From: Bacteroidota bacterium
GTDB lineage: Bacteria > Bacteroidota > Bacteroidia > Flavobacteriales_D > Crocinitomicaceae
Assembly (NCBI GenBank): GCA_016192075.1
Contig: JACPUU010000021.1
Span: forward strand, 1-64,000
DNA length: 64,000 nt
Direction of reading: 5' to 3'
This document shows, piece after piece, positions 35,661 to 45,962 of this stretch (position 1 is the first letter of the stretch; every line of letters starts with the position of its first letter). A model generated the notes under the pieces. That model had not been told where the DNA came from and made no database searches. It saw only the letters and a list, made by a program, of their open reading frames with translations. A program made the position numbers and the translations under genes.

Positions 35661-37207
35661 GCAGTGTATTTTGATTCGCGAAAAACAGCCAGGGAATAGA
35701 ACAGTGCAAAAATAGTAGCACCCGCCTGGGTCTCCAGCATGTCTTCAAACGCAAAGGCCACCACCAGTGCTGCCAGGGTGATCCACAAAAAATAATCGCG
35801 TTTGCTTTTTTTGCACAACGGGAATATAAAAATAGCCAGAATAGTTATCAGCCCAACTATTCCAAGTGCAATCCATACCGCTATGAACTGGTTGTGTGAC
35901 CGAAGCCTGTTTTCAGGCAACAGCCTTGAATTTGTTTTTTCATAATACTGCTGAAAATGGCTGTCTACATCACCAATGCCTACACCCAGCAGCCAATGTT
36001 CTTTCACTATTTCACGCGCCGCTTTTAAATGTTCAAGCCGCTGCAGCAATGAAAATCCATTGGGATCAGCACCACCCTGGTACATTTCATATTCAAATAA
36101 AAAAGAGTGCACTTTTGCCTCCAGCCCATTGTTCATATTTATGCCGGTACAGCCGTTTTCTACCTGCTCAATTTCTTCAGCAGATAACGACCAGACACCG
36201 GCCGAATCTTTCCGTTCATTCTTAGATGTGAGGTAGCGCAGCAGCGTTCCAAACATGGGTTGTCCCTTGTGGTCAAGCGAATCATACGGAATTTCAGAGC
36301 GTTTATTCCATTCCTGTTCCAGTTCCTGCTGCTGAACGTAAAGCCATACGTAGTGCCCGTTTTCTGTCAACGTATTGGTGGTGTCGTGATAATATGGATT
36401 GCCGTTTTGCGTGTATAAATCAAGTTCAGCAAACGTATAGGTATCAATACCCTGATAGGTTTTGATTATTTGCCGCAGGTAAACAACACCTGTTACCGCA
36501 AACGCCGCCAGAATCACCACCATACCCCATCTGATAATGCTTCGCCTGATTTTGGTAACGGCATAAACAAAGGTGAATCCAAACAAAACAACAAACAAAA
36601 TATACCCGTTCAGCACCTGTGCAAAAAAGGTATAAAACAGAAAAAAAACAATCAGCGGAACCGCCAGGTACCAACGCAATTTTTGCTCAAGCAGCAGGTA
36701 AACGGTTGAAAAAAGAGCCAGGTCTACCAACGTTGCAAAACGAATTTGAGAGATAAACCGCGACATCTGACGGATATCCGTTTCAGCGCTGGAGGTAATG
36801 TAGCTGATGTAATTGTAAATTGTGGTGTAAGCAACTATGCCTATAAACACATACAACAGAAAATAAAACACGTTTCGTTCAAGGGGTTTGCCGGTTCCAA
36901 GGGCCAATGGAATTGCAAGCAGCGGCAGTTTTATGCGCACATCGTGAAAGGCATACCAGAAATCATCACTCCACGCAGCAGACAGAATGGCATAAACCAG
37001 GAAAAAAAGAATGAGAATAACCTCTGGTGTTGATTTAAGCCTGCGGCCGTATTCACTGAATTTAGCCTCAATGAGCCAGTTTGAAATAATCCAGATGGCA
37101 CCAATACTCATGAGTACGTTTGAAACGGCAACTCCAACCACCAGAATCAGCAGCGCAGTAATTCGCAGATAATAATGCGCCGGCAGTTTAAGCCATTTAT
37201 CAAACAT
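35651..37207 (-). CDS. O-antigen ligase/Wzy-like polytopic membrane protein
   Basis: The 518-residue protein has about 11-12 membrane segments and a large loop between residues about 255 and 425. The Wzy_C/O-antigen-ligase type region holds WLLGVGIGDVDSHFQQYY and RLRSHNQFIAVWIALGIVG, where the HNQF block is the family signature. It may join or polymerise polysaccharide; which one is not known. The start is directly after the stop of the S41 protease gene, so both are on one transcript. Confidence 0.75.
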   Translation of the reverse strand: MFDKWLKLPAHYYLRITALLILVVGVAVSNVLMSIGAIWIISNWLIEAKFSEYGRRLKSTPEVILILFFLVYAILSAAWSDDFWYAFHDVRIKLPLLAIPLALGTGKPLERNVFYFLLYVFIGIVAYTTIYNYISYITSSAETDIRQMSRFISQIRFATLVDLALFSTVYLLLEQKLRWYLAVPLIVFFLFYTFFAQVLNGYILFVVLFGFTFVYAVTKIRRSIIRWGMVVILAAFAVTGVVYLRQIIKTYQGIDTYTFAELDLYTQNGNPYYHDTTNTLTENGHYVWLYVQQQELEQEWNKRSEIPYDSLDHKGQPMFGTLLRYLTSKNERKDSAGVWSLSAEEIEQVENGCTGINMNNGLEAKVHSFLFEYEMYQGGADPNGFSLLQRLEHLKAAREIVKEHWLLGVGIGDVDSHFQQYYEKTNSRLLPENRLRSHNQFIAVWIALGIVGLITILAIFIFPLCKKSKRDYFLWITLAALVVAFAFEDMLETQAGATIFALFYSLAVFRESKYTAQS

Positions 37208-38851
37208 CTATCCCGGTATATTCAGTATTTGCTTATAACGCGCCGGATCATTTAATATTTTAACGGCCTCCAGTATAAACGGATCAGCTACCAATGACCG
37301 CTCAATACGTCCGGTTTGATAGTAATAACGCCCTACAATTTCATCTTCGAGAATTTCAGCAATTTCAGTTTTGAATTTTTGCAAATCACGTTCTTTGGAT
37401 GGATTGAGTTTTGCCAAAAGGGCTTCGTATTCAGGGCGAACATCTGCAAAATAATTTTCAAGTTCAGCCGCCTGTTTTAATTTCTCCATAAGTTCGCTGG
37501 ATGCGGTTGAATACGTAAACGTGCGGCTTGCCACGTAATTTGTAAATTCAGCATACTCTTCTTCAGACAATTTAAAAGCTGCGGCTTTAGCTATTTCAGG
37601 ATGATTTACACGAAACCTGGTTGCAAAATCAAAGAGAATATTCTCTGCCACCAGGGTCATGGTTAAGCGGCTAAACTCACGTTCGGGAATTAGTACATCG
37701 GGTTCTATGCCGCGCCCGTCAATTACCTCACGCCCGTTTTTGGTTTTGAACCGGGTAATATTTTCTTCTGAAATGCTTTGTGCGGTTTCGCCTGCGTTAC
37801 GGTGCGTGTAATCAAGCTTTTGGATACATCTGCCACTTGGTGTATAATACTTGGCAATGGTAATTTTGATTTTAGCGTTGTATTTGAGATCCAGCGGACG
37901 CTGCACCAATCCTTTGCCGTAAGAGGTTTGCCCCAGAATTACAGCGCGGTCAAGATCCTGCAGGGCACCGCTTACAATTTCACTGGCTGATGCTGAACCA
38001 CCATCTACCAGAACAACAATGGGAATAGCCGTATCAACTGGTTTCATCTCTGCTTTCCAGGTTGTCATGTCAGCATCTGAGCGGCCTTTCATCCAAACAA
38101 TGGTCTCTCCCTTTTCCACAAAAAAATTGACAATTTTCACCGCTTCAATCAAAAGTCCGCCCCCGTTTCCACGCAAATCCAAAATAAATTTGGTCATACC
38201 TTTGCGCTTTAATTCATCAAAATCATTGTAAACATCTTCTGCTGAATTTTGGGTAAACGAAACAAATTTCAGATAACCCACATCTTCTGTAATCATAGCA
38301 CTGTATGGCACTGACGATAATTTAATTTCTTCACGCAAAACCGTTTTGGTAATAAACTCATCTGCCCTTTTTACCTTGATTTTGACTTCACTGCCGGGTT
38401 TGCCGGTTAAAATATCAGACACTTCAGCTGAGGTAAGTGACTCCACATTTTTGTCATTGATTTCAATAAACATATCACCGGCCCTCAACCCTGATTTAGC
38501 GGCGGGCCAGTTTTCATAAGGATCTGTAATTACCACATGGTCTCCCTGCTGTTGAATTAAGGCTCCAATGCCGCCGTATTGCCCGGTGGTCATCAGTTTC
38601 AGATCTTCAATCTGCGATTCCGGAATATAAACCGTGTAAGGGTCCAGTTCCTTCAGCATGGCATCAATGGCTACACGCATCAGGTGGCCGGGGTTGGGCT
38701 CATCTACATAGGTCATGTCTACCTGTTTGTAAACCATTTCAAACAATTCCAGGTTTTTGAGAATTTCAAAATCAAGGTTTGTCTGGTCCTGCGCAAAGGG
38801 GCGACCGGCAGACAGTACAAGAATCAATACAAGCAACTTCAGGTTTCGCAT
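37208..38851 (-). CDS. S41 family C-terminal processing protease
   Basis: The 547-residue protein has a signal peptide (cleavage near RPFAQ), a PDZ domain (about 85-165, GQYGGIGALI to EVKIKVKR) and an S41 peptidase domain (about 170-370). The serine motif GGSASASEI (284-292) and Lys313 in SYGKG form the Ser/Lys dyad. The C-terminal ~170 residues are helical. CtpA-like proteases trim or degrade periplasmic proteins with exposed C-termini. It overlaps rnpA by 13 bp. Confidence 0.93.
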   Translation of the reverse strand: MRNLKLLVLILVLSAGRPFAQDQTNLDFEILKNLELFEMVYKQVDMTYVDEPNPGHLMRVAIDAMLKELDPYTVYIPESQIEDLKLMTTGQYGGIGALIQQQGDHVVITDPYENWPAAKSGLRAGDMFIEINDKNVESLTSAEVSDILTGKPGSEVKIKVKRADEFITKTVLREEIKLSSVPYSAMITEDVGYLKFVSFTQNSAEDVYNDFDELKRKGMTKFILDLRGNGGGLLIEAVKIVNFFVEKGETIVWMKGRSDADMTTWKAEMKPVDTAIPIVVLVDGGSASASEIVSGALQDLDRAVILGQTSYGKGLVQRPLDLKYNAKIKITIAKYYTPSGRCIQKLDYTHRNAGETAQSISEENITRFKTKNGREVIDGRGIEPDVLIPEREFSRLTMTLVAENILFDFATRFRVNHPEIAKAAAFKLSEEEYAEFTNYVASRTFTYSTASSELMEKLKQAAELENYFADVRPEYEALLAKLNPSKERDLQKFKTEIAEILEDEIVGRYYYQTGRIERSLVADPFILEAVKILNDPARYKQILNIPG

Positions 38852-39228
38852 GATACTTTGGTAATTAGTTCTTTTAAAATTACTTTTAATTTTTTCTCCA
38901 GAAAAAGGTATTCTTCTTTTTCTTTTCCGGTATAAATCAAAAAGAGGACCAGTGACGTGCCGCTTTTTTCAAAATACGCCTGAAATTCTGATTTATTTAA
39001 CCGGTAGGCTTCTTTAATTTGCCTGCGTAACCGGTTACGGTCAACAGCCCGTTTGGCCCTGCGTTTTGGCACTGAGACCACAATCTGGGTTGAATCTGCC
39101 TTTTTCTCTTTGGTGTAAATGTACTTTGCAATAAAGGGGAATTTACGCAATTCCTTTCCCTTCGAAAAAATTTCGTCAATGACCAGCCGTGAGCTGAGTC
39201 GTTCCGATTTTGGAAAGGTATGAGTCAT
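38839..39228 (-). CDS. rnpA: Ribonuclease P protein component
   Basis: The 129-residue basic protein matches RnpA: FPKSERLSSRLVIDEIFSKG at the start and the RNR signature in AVDRNRLRRQIKEAYR. It assists the RNA subunit in 5' maturation of tRNA precursors. In most bacteria rnpA is next to rpmH; here it sits between a DUF3109 gene (19 bp upstream) and the S41 protease (13-bp overlap). Confidence 0.93.
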   Translation of the reverse strand: MTHTFPKSERLSSRLVIDEIFSKGKELRKFPFIAKYIYTKEKKADSTQIVVSVPKRRAKRAVDRNRLRRQIKEAYRLNKSEFQAYFEKSGTSLVLFLIYTGKEKEEYLFLEKKLKVILKELITKVSCET

Positions 39229-39247
39229 TGTTTTTCATTCAGAAGCG

Positions 39248-39886
39248 CTACTTCTTTCTCTTATCCTCTGAAGTCTTAGCGGAGGATTTATTTTCTTTTT
39301 TTTCTGAAGGTTCCTGCTTTTGAAGTTCCTGCGCTACTTTATCCAGTTCAGCATAAAATGTTTTACCGTAAGCCCGTTCAATGGGTTCCTTCAAAAAACG
39401 GTACACAGGTACTTTCAATTCCTCACCCAATGTACAGGCATCCTTACAGATTTCCCAGCGATCGTAATTGAGTGATTCGAAATTTTTTCGCTTTGTAACC
39501 CGAATCGGGTACAGGTGGCAGGAAACAGGTTTGTTAAAGGGAATATCACCCTGGCGGTAAGCCTTTTCAATAGCGCATTTGGTAATTCCCTGTTCATCTT
39601 TGAAAACAAAGGCACACTCCTTTCCTTCAACGAGCATGGTGACTGGTGCTTTGTAAGGATCAAGGTATGAAACACCGGCTTCATCCACTGCTTCAATTCC
39701 GGCAGCTGTCATGTACGGTTTAATTTTATCCAGACTCTTTTCAATAAGTTTGATTTCGTCTCTTTCAAGCGGGGCACCGGTGTCGCCTTCTACACAACAT
39801 GCTCCTTTACAGGCTGATAAATTGCAGACAAATTGCTTCGAAAACAGTTCCGATGAAACCAGTTTGTCTTCTATTTCAACAATCAT
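39248..39886 (-). CDS. DUF3109 family cysteine-rich protein
   Basis: The ATG at 39886 gives 212 residues starting MIVEIEDKLVSSELFSKQF, which fits the family; other in-frame ATGs lie at 39898 and 39952. Cysteines are spaced CNLSACKGACC near the N-terminus and again as ECAF, KCAIE, SCHLYPIR and ICKDAC, a pattern of YkgJ-like metal- or Fe-S-binding proteins. The C-terminal tail is charged (KKENKSSAKTSEDKRKK). Function is unknown. Confidence 0.8.
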   Translation of the reverse strand: MIVEIEDKLVSSELFSKQFVCNLSACKGACCVEGDTGAPLERDEIKLIEKSLDKIKPYMTAAGIEAVDEAGVSYLDPYKAPVTMLVEGKECAFVFKDEQGITKCAIEKAYRQGDIPFNKPVSCHLYPIRVTKRKNFESLNYDRWEICKDACTLGEELKVPVYRFLKEPIERAYGKTFYAELDKVAQELQKQEPSEKKENKSSAKTSEDKRKK

Positions 39887-39898
39887 AAAACTTCCCAT

Positions 39899-40218
39899 AC
39901 ATTCTGCGGCTTTGCATGCAAATTTAAGCAGAAAAAGGGTATTTGGCAGCAAGTGTGCTTATATCCGGCCCGTACAAAGGGATTTCTGATGAACTATTTC
40001 CTGATTTTTGATGTATGCCGTGATACAGAAAGAAATACCACAAGACGTTCTGCTATTGAGAAAACAAGTAACTTCTTTAAAGAAATTGAATGCGCAAAAT
40101 CTGTTATTCAATGTCCGTTAATCTTTGTTTCGGATTAAACGCAGATCCAAAATCTGACCCCGGAAATCATCAGACCGGAATAAAAGGGTGAGGGTTTACA
40201 ACCGGAAGGATACATGGA
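39899..40218. other. About 320-bp intergenic gap
   Basis: A 61-codon plus-strand frame (39953-40138) is present but shows no homology I recognise and no start signal, so I do not call it. Otherwise nothing was seen except the terminator at the end of the gap. Confidence 0.4.
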
Positions 40219-40257
40219 CAAAAAAAAATCCCGACGTTCCTTGCGGAAGTCGGGATC
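40219..40257 (-). terminator. Rho-independent terminator of the PEGA lipoprotein gene
   Basis: On the minus strand ATCCCGAC-TTCC, loop, GGAA-GTCGGGAT forms a strong stem followed by eight T residues. The plus-strand core is atcccgacgttccttgcgg. It is almost the same as the terminator at 42074-42109. Confidence 0.85.
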
Positions 40258-40306
40258 ACAAAACTTAATTTGTTCACCAAACTGGTTCTATGTAGCAACA
40301 GTATAT

Positions 40307-41887
40307 TTAAAAATCAGATATGATGGCACCCAATTTAGTTTTGTACTGATGAAAATAGAAATACCGGCCGTCTTCCATTTCGTATCCTTTTAATCCATGG
40401 AAAATTGTTTTTTCTTCTTTATAGGTGTCATAGAGACCCCATGAAATCATCTCCAGATTTTCATCTAAAACTACCTGGTTAACCAGCTGTCTGGACCCCA
40501 CTGTTGTATTAAACACATAATATAATTGACCGTTTTTTAATTGAGACTGAAACGATAATTTATCCTGATGAATGGATGAAGCAACATACTTGGATATTTT
40601 TTGCTGGGGCGCACCTTCTTTTTCTGTATTAATAACTACAATGTTCCCGGTGACATACGCAGCCGACTCGGTGGATGATATTATCCATTGTTCTTCCAAT
40701 TGAATAAATACGTTTTCCTGGTCAGAAACAACTCCTTTATTAATAAAATACTGCCTCCGGCAATCTTTAATGTCCTCATTAAACATGACATTTCCGGAGT
40801 CTGCCAAAGAAATATCTGTTAGTCCATAGGTCAGAACCCTAACGCCTACCGGGGTAAAATTCTTTTTGCTGTCAGTTGATCCTATCAAACTTGAAACATG
40901 ACATTTACCAACCTCTTCGTTAATGTTTAACCTGAAAGACCTGCTGTCATAATTTTTATCCGTGTCAATTTCGTAATACGATTCTTCACCACCCTCTCTT
41001 AAGCAAAGAAAAAGGTTGTTGCTTTGCAATTCCAGGGATAGAATTCTATCATCGGCCAGCAAATAGGATTCCAATATCTTTTTTTCACTTTGATACGAAT
41101 ACAACTTATTCAAATCTGCATCAAAAGCTGTTATTGATTTTTCTGAGTAACAAATAAAGTTATTTGTTACATCGCATCTTTTATAGCCGTAGCAATAATC
41201 CTCTGAAAAGATTTCATCAATATAACGCACATCTTTAATGGTGTATTCACTCAGTTTATTGCTGGGATCAACGGTAGTGATTTTAACGGAATTATCAACC
41301 GGGAAAAATTCTACAATTCTTTTGTCATCACCTAAAAAATAGCCATCAATGGGAATGGAACCGCTCTCTTTGTCCAACTTTACAGAGTGATTGAGTGACA
41401 AATCAGTATTTAATGCATGCAGAAATCCAGCGGCATAGACGTAATAAAAGCCGTTTGAATTACCTACATAAACCGGTAGTGCCCTGTTTGAAGTAGAAAA
41501 ACTTTCTCCAAAGGTTAAATAATCTGATCTGACTGCTGCGCCGCCATTTTCAGGCACAAGCTCATACTCATAAAAACGTTTATACCCACCTGCCCAAAGA
41601 ACAGGAAGACCTCCCCACAAAATGCCATAAACCGCCATGGGATTTACGCGGCCAAGTTTTCTGATTTTTGTTTCAACGGGTTTGTATCCTTCTTTTTTGA
41701 TTGTCACTTTTCTACCAAAACCAGTTGGCAAATAGTCACTGTGTCTATACGGAGTGGTACCTTTATATTCGCCCCCTATATAGACTTCGGCCCCCGGTGT
41801 TGTTGAGCTGATAGTTGTTGTACTTGCGCAGGAAAAAGAAAATACTACTAAAAAGATTCCGTATAAAACTTTGTGTTTTGTTTTCAT
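40307..41887 (-). CDS. PEGA-domain lipoprotein of unknown function
   Basis: The ATG at 41887 gives 526 residues; a frame to 42010 exists but adds a non-signal tail. The signal ends in a lipobox-like VVFSFSC (Cys20). A PEGA domain follows (about 25-75: ISSTTPGAEVYIGGEYKG, TTPYRHSDYLPTG, KKEGYKPVE), which often binds the cell envelope. A membrane-like segment lies around 80-95, and the remaining 400 residues form a beta-rich, propeller-like region with no clear family. The gene stands alone between two near-identical terminators. Confidence 0.7.
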   Translation of the reverse strand: MKTKHKVLYGIFLVVFSFSCASTTTISSTTPGAEVYIGGEYKGTTPYRHSDYLPTGFGRKVTIKKEGYKPVETKIRKLGRVNPMAVYGILWGGLPVLWAGGYKRFYEYELVPENGGAAVRSDYLTFGESFSTSNRALPVYVGNSNGFYYVYAAGFLHALNTDLSLNHSVKLDKESGSIPIDGYFLGDDKRIVEFFPVDNSVKITTVDPSNKLSEYTIKDVRYIDEIFSEDYCYGYKRCDVTNNFICYSEKSITAFDADLNKLYSYQSEKKILESYLLADDRILSLELQSNNLFLCLREGGEESYYEIDTDKNYDSRSFRLNINEEVGKCHVSSLIGSTDSKKNFTPVGVRVLTYGLTDISLADSGNVMFNEDIKDCRRQYFINKGVVSDQENVFIQLEEQWIISSTESAAYVTGNIVVINTEKEGAPQQKISKYVASSIHQDKLSFQSQLKNGQLYYVFNTTVGSRQLVNQVVLDENLEMISWGLYDTYKEEKTIFHGLKGYEMEDGRYFYFHQYKTKLGAIISDF

Positions 41888-42073
41888 AAATTTTGGATTT
41901 AAACAAAGGTACATCTTTCTTGTTTTTATCTGACATCTATTAATTTCAAAAACTACCAGAATCAGGTGCGGTGAATCCTTCTTCCGGAAAAAATTCAACT
42001 TAATCAGCAATAGCTATTAAACACATGGTCTGATTAGTTGTTCATTCTGCAGGTATTCCAAAACTTCATAAAC

Positions 42074-42109
42074 AAAAAAATCCCGACGTTCCATGCGGAA
42101 GTCGGGATC
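42074..42109 (-). terminator. Rho-independent terminator of the atp operon
   Basis: The stem tcccgacgttcc / ggaagtcggga encloses a short loop; on the minus strand it is followed by seven T residues. It begins about 25 bp after the atpG stop (42133) and marks the end of the operon. Confidence 0.85.
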
Positions 42110-42132
42110 ATAAAATTTAATCAGAATAAAGA

Positions 42133-43011
42133 TTATCCTTTCAGTGCCTCAGCACCGCCTACGATTTCAAGGATTTCGTTGGTAATTGCGGCCTGACGTG
42201 CTTTGTTATAATCCAGTTTCAGTTTTTTATTCAGCGCAGTTGCATTGTCGGTTGCTTTGTGCATAGCCGTCATACGGGCACCGTGTTCACCGGCAAATGA
42301 GTCCAACAGGGCACTGTAAAATTGAACTTTCAGTGATTTTGGAATCAGCTCACTCACAATTTCTTCTTTGGATGGTTCAAAGATGTAATCAAGTTGTGCA
42401 GCACCTTCTTTTTGTTCTTTTGGAATGATTGGAAGAAACTGTTCAGTTGTTACAATTTGTGTGGCCACATTTTTGAAGTGATTGTAGATCAGCACCACCT
42501 TGTCAATGTGTTTATCGGTATAGGCCTTCATGATTTTTTCAGCAATTGGCGCTATGTTTGAAAAGGTAAGGTTGCCCCACAACTCATCCAGGTTTTTTGG
42601 CAGATGAGATCCTTTGATGTTGAAATTGGATTTTTTAAATGTATCCGTGGCCTTTTTTCCAACAGTGATTACAGCTACATTTTTGTCTTTGTACGTTTCG
42701 CGGGCCTGTTTCAATGCCTCTTTGATCACGTAGTTGTTAAAACCGCCGCACAAACCACGGTTCGAACTCATTACCACAATCAGTACATTTTTCACTTCAC
42801 GCGGTGCTGCATATTCATTTTCTGACGTATCCAGCGACGCTGACAGGTTGGAAAGAATCTGGTGAAGTTTCTGTGAATAAGGCCGCATTTTAATAACCGC
42901 ATCCTGCGCGCGTTTCAACTTTGCAGCCGACACCATTTTCATGGCAGAGGTGATTTGCATCGTTGATCCAACGGAGGTAATACGGTTCCTGATTTCTTTT
43001 AAGTTAGCCAT
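42133..43011 (-). CDS. atpG: ATP synthase F1 subunit gamma
   Basis: The 292-residue protein has the gamma start MANLKEIRNRITSVGSTMQI, the conserved ITSAMKMVSAAKLKRAQ helix, SSNRGLCGGFN in the middle and the C-terminal NKKLKLDYNKARQAAITNE. It is the central rotor shaft of the F1 sector. Its gene is last in the operon and is followed by a terminator. Confidence 0.96.
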   Translation of the reverse strand: MANLKEIRNRITSVGSTMQITSAMKMVSAAKLKRAQDAVIKMRPYSQKLHQILSNLSASLDTSENEYAAPREVKNVLIVVMSSNRGLCGGFNNYVIKEALKQARETYKDKNVAVITVGKKATDTFKKSNFNIKGSHLPKNLDELWGNLTFSNIAPIAEKIMKAYTDKHIDKVVLIYNHFKNVATQIVTTEQFLPIIPKEQKEGAAQLDYIFEPSKEEIVSELIPKSLKVQFYSALLDSFAGEHGARMTAMHKATDNATALNKKLKLDYNKARQAAITNEILEIVGGAEALKG

Positions 43012-43029
43012 GCGCTATGCCCTTTTCAA

Positions 43030-44604
43030 TTAATATTTTGAAGCGAGTTCTCTTGCAACTTTATCCAGCACAGCGGTGATGTTTTCATCAAATTTACCGG
43101 CTTTCAGCTGATCCAATGCATCTCTGTGTTTTGCATTCAGGTAATTCAGGTATTCTTTTTCAAATTCCTTCACTTTATTTACCGGCACATTGGTTAACAA
43201 CCCTTTTGAACCTGCATAAATAATGGCAATCTGATTTTCAACCGGAAACGGATCTCCTTCATTTTGTTTCAGAATTTCTACGTTGCGTGCTCCTTTATCC
43301 AATACAGATTTTGTAGCTGCATCAAGGTCAGAACCAAATTTTGCAAACGCCTCCAGCTCACGGTACTGGGCCTGATCCAGTTTCAACGTACCGGCCACTT
43401 TTTTCATGGATTTGATTTGTGCGTTACCACCTACACGAGATACCGAAATACCTACGTTAATGGCCGGGCGCACACCTGCGTTAAACAGGTTTGACTCAAG
43501 GAAAATCTGTCCGTCTGTAATTGAAATTACGTTGGTAGGAATATACGCAGAAACGTCACCTGCCTGTGTTTCAATAATAGGAAGAGCTGTTAATGATCCA
43601 CCACCTTTTACTTTACCGCGCAATGAAGGCGGAAGGTCATTCATGGTAGCTGCAATTTTATCATCTTTAATCACTTTTGCCGCACGCTCTAATAAGCGGG
43701 AGTGCAAATAGAATACGTCTCCAGGATAAGCCTCACGTCCCGGTGGTCTTCTCAAAAGCAGGGAAACCTCACGGTAAGCAACTGCCTGTTTAGACAAGTC
43801 ATCAAAAACGATCAAAGCCGGACGACCGGTATCACGGAAATATTCACCAATGGCAGCACCCGCAAACGGAGCGTAGAACTGCATTGGAGCAGGATCAGAA
43901 GCATTTGCAGCAACAATGGTTGTATAAGCCATCGAACCTGCGTCGGTAAGTTTTTTTACCAATCCGGCAACAGTTGATCCTTTTTGACCAATGGCTACAT
44001 AAATACAATAAACAGGTTCTCCTTTATCGTAAAATTCTTTCTGGTTAATGATGGTGTCAATGGCAACAGTTGTTTTACCAGTCTGACGGTCACCGATGAT
44101 CAGCTCACGTTGTCCGCGGCCAACCGGAATCATGGCATCAATTGCTTTAATACCTGTTTGCAACGGTTCTGTTACCGGCTGACGGAAAATTACACCCGGT
44201 GCTTTACGCTCCAGCGGCATTTCAAAGGTTTCTCCCTGAATAGGGCCTTTACCGTCAATGGGATTTCCCATGGTATCAACTACACGGCCTACAATGCCCT
44301 CACCTACTTTCAGTGAAGCAATTAAGCCGAGACGTTTTACCGTGTCTCCTTCTTTAATGGTGTCTGATTTACCCAACAATACAACACCCACGTTATCTTC
44401 TTCCAGGTTAAGCGCAATTGCACGCAGCCCACCTTTAAACTCCACCATCTCACCGTATTGTACGCTTGATAGTCCATAAACGCGTGCAATACCATCTCCA
44501 ACCTGGAGCACAGTACCCACTTCTTCGAGTTCAGCCTCAGATTTAAATCCGGATAATTGCTCTCTCAGGATTGCAGAAACTTCTGCCGGTTTAATACTTG
44601 CCAT
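43030..44604 (-). CDS. atpA: ATP synthase F1 subunit alpha
   Basis: The 524-residue protein has the Walker A motif GDRQTGKTT at about residue 170 and [12 protein letters not shown] in the nucleotide site, plus [14 protein letters not shown]. Alpha forms the non-catalytic nucleotide sites of the alpha3beta3 ring. Length is normal for the family. It is 13 bp after atpH and 18 bp before atpG. Confidence 0.97.
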   Translation of the reverse strand: MASIKPAEVSAILREQLSGFKSEAELEEVGTVLQVGDGIARVYGLSSVQYGEMVEFKGGLRAIALNLEEDNVGVVLLGKSDTIKEGDTVKRLGLIASLKVGEGIVGRVVDTMGNPIDGKGPIQGETFEMPLERKAPGVIFRQPVTEPLQTGIKAIDAMIPVGRGQRELIIGDRQTGKTTVAIDTIINQKEFYDKGEPVYCIYVAIGQKGSTVAGLVKKLTDAGSMAYTTIVAANASDPAPMQFYAPFAGAAIGEYFRDTGRPALIVFDDLSKQAVAYREVSLLLRRPPGREAYPGDVFYLHSRLLERAAKVIKDDKIAATMNDLPPSLRGKVKGGGSLTALPIIETQAGDVSAYIPTNVISITDGQIFLESNLFNAGVRPAINVGISVSRVGGNAQIKSMKKVAGTLKLDQAQYRELEAFAKFGSDLDAATKSVLDKGARNVEILKQNEGDPFPVENQIAIIYAGSKGLLTNVPVNKVKEFEKEYLNYLNAKHRDALDQLKAGKFDENITAVLDKVARELASKY

Positions 44605-44617
44605 TTTTAGTTCAATT

Positions 44618-45151
44618 TTAATTCAATAAAACATTCTTCAAATTCGTCAATTGATTTGCAATAGATGCATCCACCTGGTTGTCATCAATGCGCACCACAA
44701 AACCGCCCAAAAGTGACGGGTCTATTTTTTCTATAACATTCAGCTGCCCGTTGTAGCGCAGTTTTACTTTTTGTAAAATTTTCTCTTTGGTACCGGCATC
44801 TAATGGCATTGCAGAAGTAAGGTATACGTCTACAATGTTGTTGTGTCGTTTATAAAGATCAATAAAACTGTCCGCAATCTCCGGCAAAATTCCGGCACGT
44901 GTATTTTTGATAATCAGCTTCATAAAACCCATTGACATGGGATTCATGTTTTTTGCAAAAACGGTTTCCAGAATTTCTACTTTTTTTACAGGTGAAATAA
45001 CCGGACTTTTTAATACCGCCGTCAGATCTTTTGAATCTGTACAAACCTCTGCCAGGTTAATCATATCAGCGTTTACGTTGTCAAGCACTTTTTGCTCAAC
45101 CGCTAAATCAAGCAGGGCTTTTGCGTATCTCGATGCAACTTTGGTTCCCAT
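44618..45151 (-). CDS. atpH: ATP synthase subunit delta
   Basis: The 177-residue protein is typical of the F1 delta (OSCP-like) subunit: [17 protein letters not shown] at the start and [14 protein letters not shown] near the end. It forms the stator link between F1 and subunit b. It lies 7 bp after atpF. Confidence 0.95.
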   Translation of the reverse strand: MGTKVASRYAKALLDLAVEQKVLDNVNADMINLAEVCTDSKDLTAVLKSPVISPVKKVEILETVFAKNMNPMSMGFMKLIIKNTRAGILPEIADSFIDLYKRHNNIVDVYLTSAMPLDAGTKEKILQKVKLRYNGQLNVIEKIDPSLLGGFVVRIDDNQVDASIANQLTNLKNVLLN

Positions 45152-45158
45152 GCCGGTT

Positions 45159-45653
45159 TTAGTTTAAACTGATTTCACCAGCCAGTTTATCAGCCAGTGC
45201 TTTTTGTTTGTCATTGGATGCCAGCTCACCTTTAATTACTTTTTCAGCAATTTCAAGTGATAACGATGCTACCTGGGTTTTAAGGTCAGCAATGGCTGCA
45301 GCTTTTTCTGATTTAATGACTTCCTGTGCTTCAGCCACAATTTTATCAAACTGCACTTTTGCTGCATCTTTAGACTCCTGAATAAGACGTTTACCTGTTT
45401 CAGAAGCTTCTCTGATCATGTTGTCGCGCTCAATACGCGCATCACGCAACAGTGTCTCATTCTGTGCCTGAAGCTGTTTCATTTCAGCTTTGGTAGAATC
45501 AGCCAGTGCAATTGATTCTGCAATGCTTTTTTCACGCTCATTAACAGCAGTAAGCATTGGATTCCATGCAAATTTCTTTAAAAGAATAAGCAGGATGATA
45601 AAAACCAATCCTCCCCACACTAACTGACCAATTCCCGGTGTAATTAATTCCAT
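45159..45653 (-). CDS. atpF: ATP synthase F0 subunit b
   Basis: The 164-residue protein has one N-terminal membrane helix (LVWGGLVFIILLILLKKF) and a long charged helical region, the peripheral stalk. An intergenic hairpin separates it from atpE. Confidence 0.95.
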   Translation of the reverse strand: MELITPGIGQLVWGGLVFIILLILLKKFAWNPMLTAVNEREKSIAESIALADSTKAEMKQLQAQNETLLRDARIERDNMIREASETGKRLIQESKDAAKVQFDKIVAEAQEVIKSEKAAAIADLKTQVASLSLEIAEKVIKGELASNDKQKALADKLAGEISLN

Positions 45654-45686
45654 TATATACCCTTTTTAAATTTCTCTAATTGTTGT

Positions 45687-45720
45687 AAAAATGGTGCCTG
45701 GCAATCCCAGACACCATTTT
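45687..45720 (-). promoter_or_regulatory. Hairpin between atpE and atpF
   Basis: The arms aaaatggtgcctgg (45687-45700) and ccagacaccatttt (45707-45720) form a 14-bp stem with loop of six bases or fewer. In the minus-strand RNA all 14 positions pair, one as U-G; on the plus strand that position is a C-A mismatch. Downstream on the minus strand is a short T run, so partial termination or mRNA protection is possible. Confidence 0.65.
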
Positions 45721-45723
45721 CAA

Positions 45724-45942
<219 letters not shown>

Positions 45943-45962
45943 TTAAATTAAACAATTACAAT

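Noticed and set aside
39953-40138. Plus-strand frame of 61 codons in the intergenic gap
   Set aside because: No recognisable product, start signal or neighbour logic.
43264-44479. Several plus-strand frames over atpA
   Set aside because: Antisense shadows of a highly conserved gene.
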